Assembly (NCBI GenBank): GCA_902474785.1
Contig: CABRXB010000066.1
Span: forward strand, 1-6,609
Direction of reading: 5' to 3'
Length of the DNA: 6,609 nt
DNA from: an uncultured Eubacteriales bacterium
GTDB taxonomy: Bacteria > Bacillota > Clostridia > Oscillospirales > Feifaniaceae
Shown: positions 6,499-6,609 of the stretch, piece after piece
Layout of the letters: every line of letters starts with the position of its first letter
How positions within the stretch are numbered: position 1 is the first letter of the stretch
Position numbers and translations under genes: made by a program
Notes under the pieces: model-generated
Database searches by the model: none
The model's input: the letters and a program-made list of their open reading frames with translations, nothing else
Told to the model about the DNA's origin: nothing

Positions 6499-6504
6499 TG
6501 TTTC

Positions 6505-6533
6505 ATTATCCGGCAGAGGAACTGTTTCGTCAA
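6505..6533 (-). promoter_or_regulatory. Sigma-A (housekeeping) type promoter, leftward
   Basis: Read leftward, TTGACG (6533-6528) is followed after exactly 17 bases by GATAAT (6510-6505). Each hexamer matches the consensus at five of six positions, in a locally AT-rich stretch. Transcription would start near 6498 and run into the kinase-like gene and probably on into the DUF3795 gene. A 7-base inverted repeat, TTGACGA (6485-6491) and TCGTCAA (6527-6533), brackets the -10 region. Confidence 0.75.
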
Positions 6534-6609
6534 CCCCTTTTTGAAAACGCCATTGAATACAAAAGAGGGGGTGATGCGCCGCAGCCGGATGGAATGAGGA
6601 AATGCATGA
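6534..6609. other. Window end, no supportable gene
   Basis: The last 76 bases contain a purine-rich GAGGGGGTG (6565-6573) followed by an ATG that reads only seven codons to a TGA (6595-6597), and an overlapping ATGA at 6594. Two leftward frames are also open to the window edge. With the gene context cut off, I cannot say whether a gene starts or ends here. Confidence 0.3.

Noticed and set aside
6293..6544. A strong rightward ribosome-site sequence (AAAGGAGGTG, 6293-6302) followed by TTG-ATG and 77 codons
   Set aside because: The purine run is the complement of the first codons of the leftward kinase-like gene, the protein resembles nothing known, and the frame crosses the leftward promoter.

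Overview
The window looks like a piece of a GC-rich, low-GC-Gram-positive-type (Firmicutes/Clostridia) chromosome. Reasons: a type III glutamine synthetase, a SpoVB/YtgP-type lipid flippase directly followed by mazG and then an HU gene (an order I know from clostridial and Bacillus sporulation/cell-wall loci around yabM-yabN), strong purine-rich ribosome binding sites, and use of TTG and GTG starts. Coding GC is high (40 of 60 bases in 2341-2400 by hand count). A GC-rich gut clostridium (Oscillospirales- or Christensenellales-like) is my guess, not something the sequence proves.

Left part, + strand (1-4150): the 3' part of glnN (cut by the window edge), a TTG-started flippase, mazG one base behind the flippase stop, and after a 94-base gap a small HU gene that ends in a perfect rho-independent terminator (4118-4150). 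No terminator separates glnN, flippase and mazG, so they may be co-transcribed. The themes are nitrogen assimilation, export of lipid-linked envelope precursors, nucleotide-pool clean-up and nucleoid structure.

Middle (4151-4559): about 400 bases with no convincing gene but several strong inverted repeats. It separates the rightward HU unit from the leftward genes. Part of it is probably terminators for the convergent units; some of it may be a structured RNA. The conserved genes that often follow mazG/HU in relatives (RqcP/YabO, YabP, YabQ, DivIC) are not here.

Right part, - strand (4560-6307): a GTG-started two-domain protein (clostridial N-terminal domain of unknown role plus a uridine-kinase-like P-loop domain), then a Cys-rich DUF3795 protein in a locally AT-rich stretch. 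A near-consensus promoter (TTGACG, 17 bases, GATAAT) lies at 6505-6533 and would give this unit a leader of about 190 bases. The last 300 bases contain no gene I can support.

No clearly new defence, mobile or biosynthetic system is visible. The points most worth a second look are the structured intergenic region, the two-domain kinase with its long leader, and the altered C-terminal metal site of MazG.
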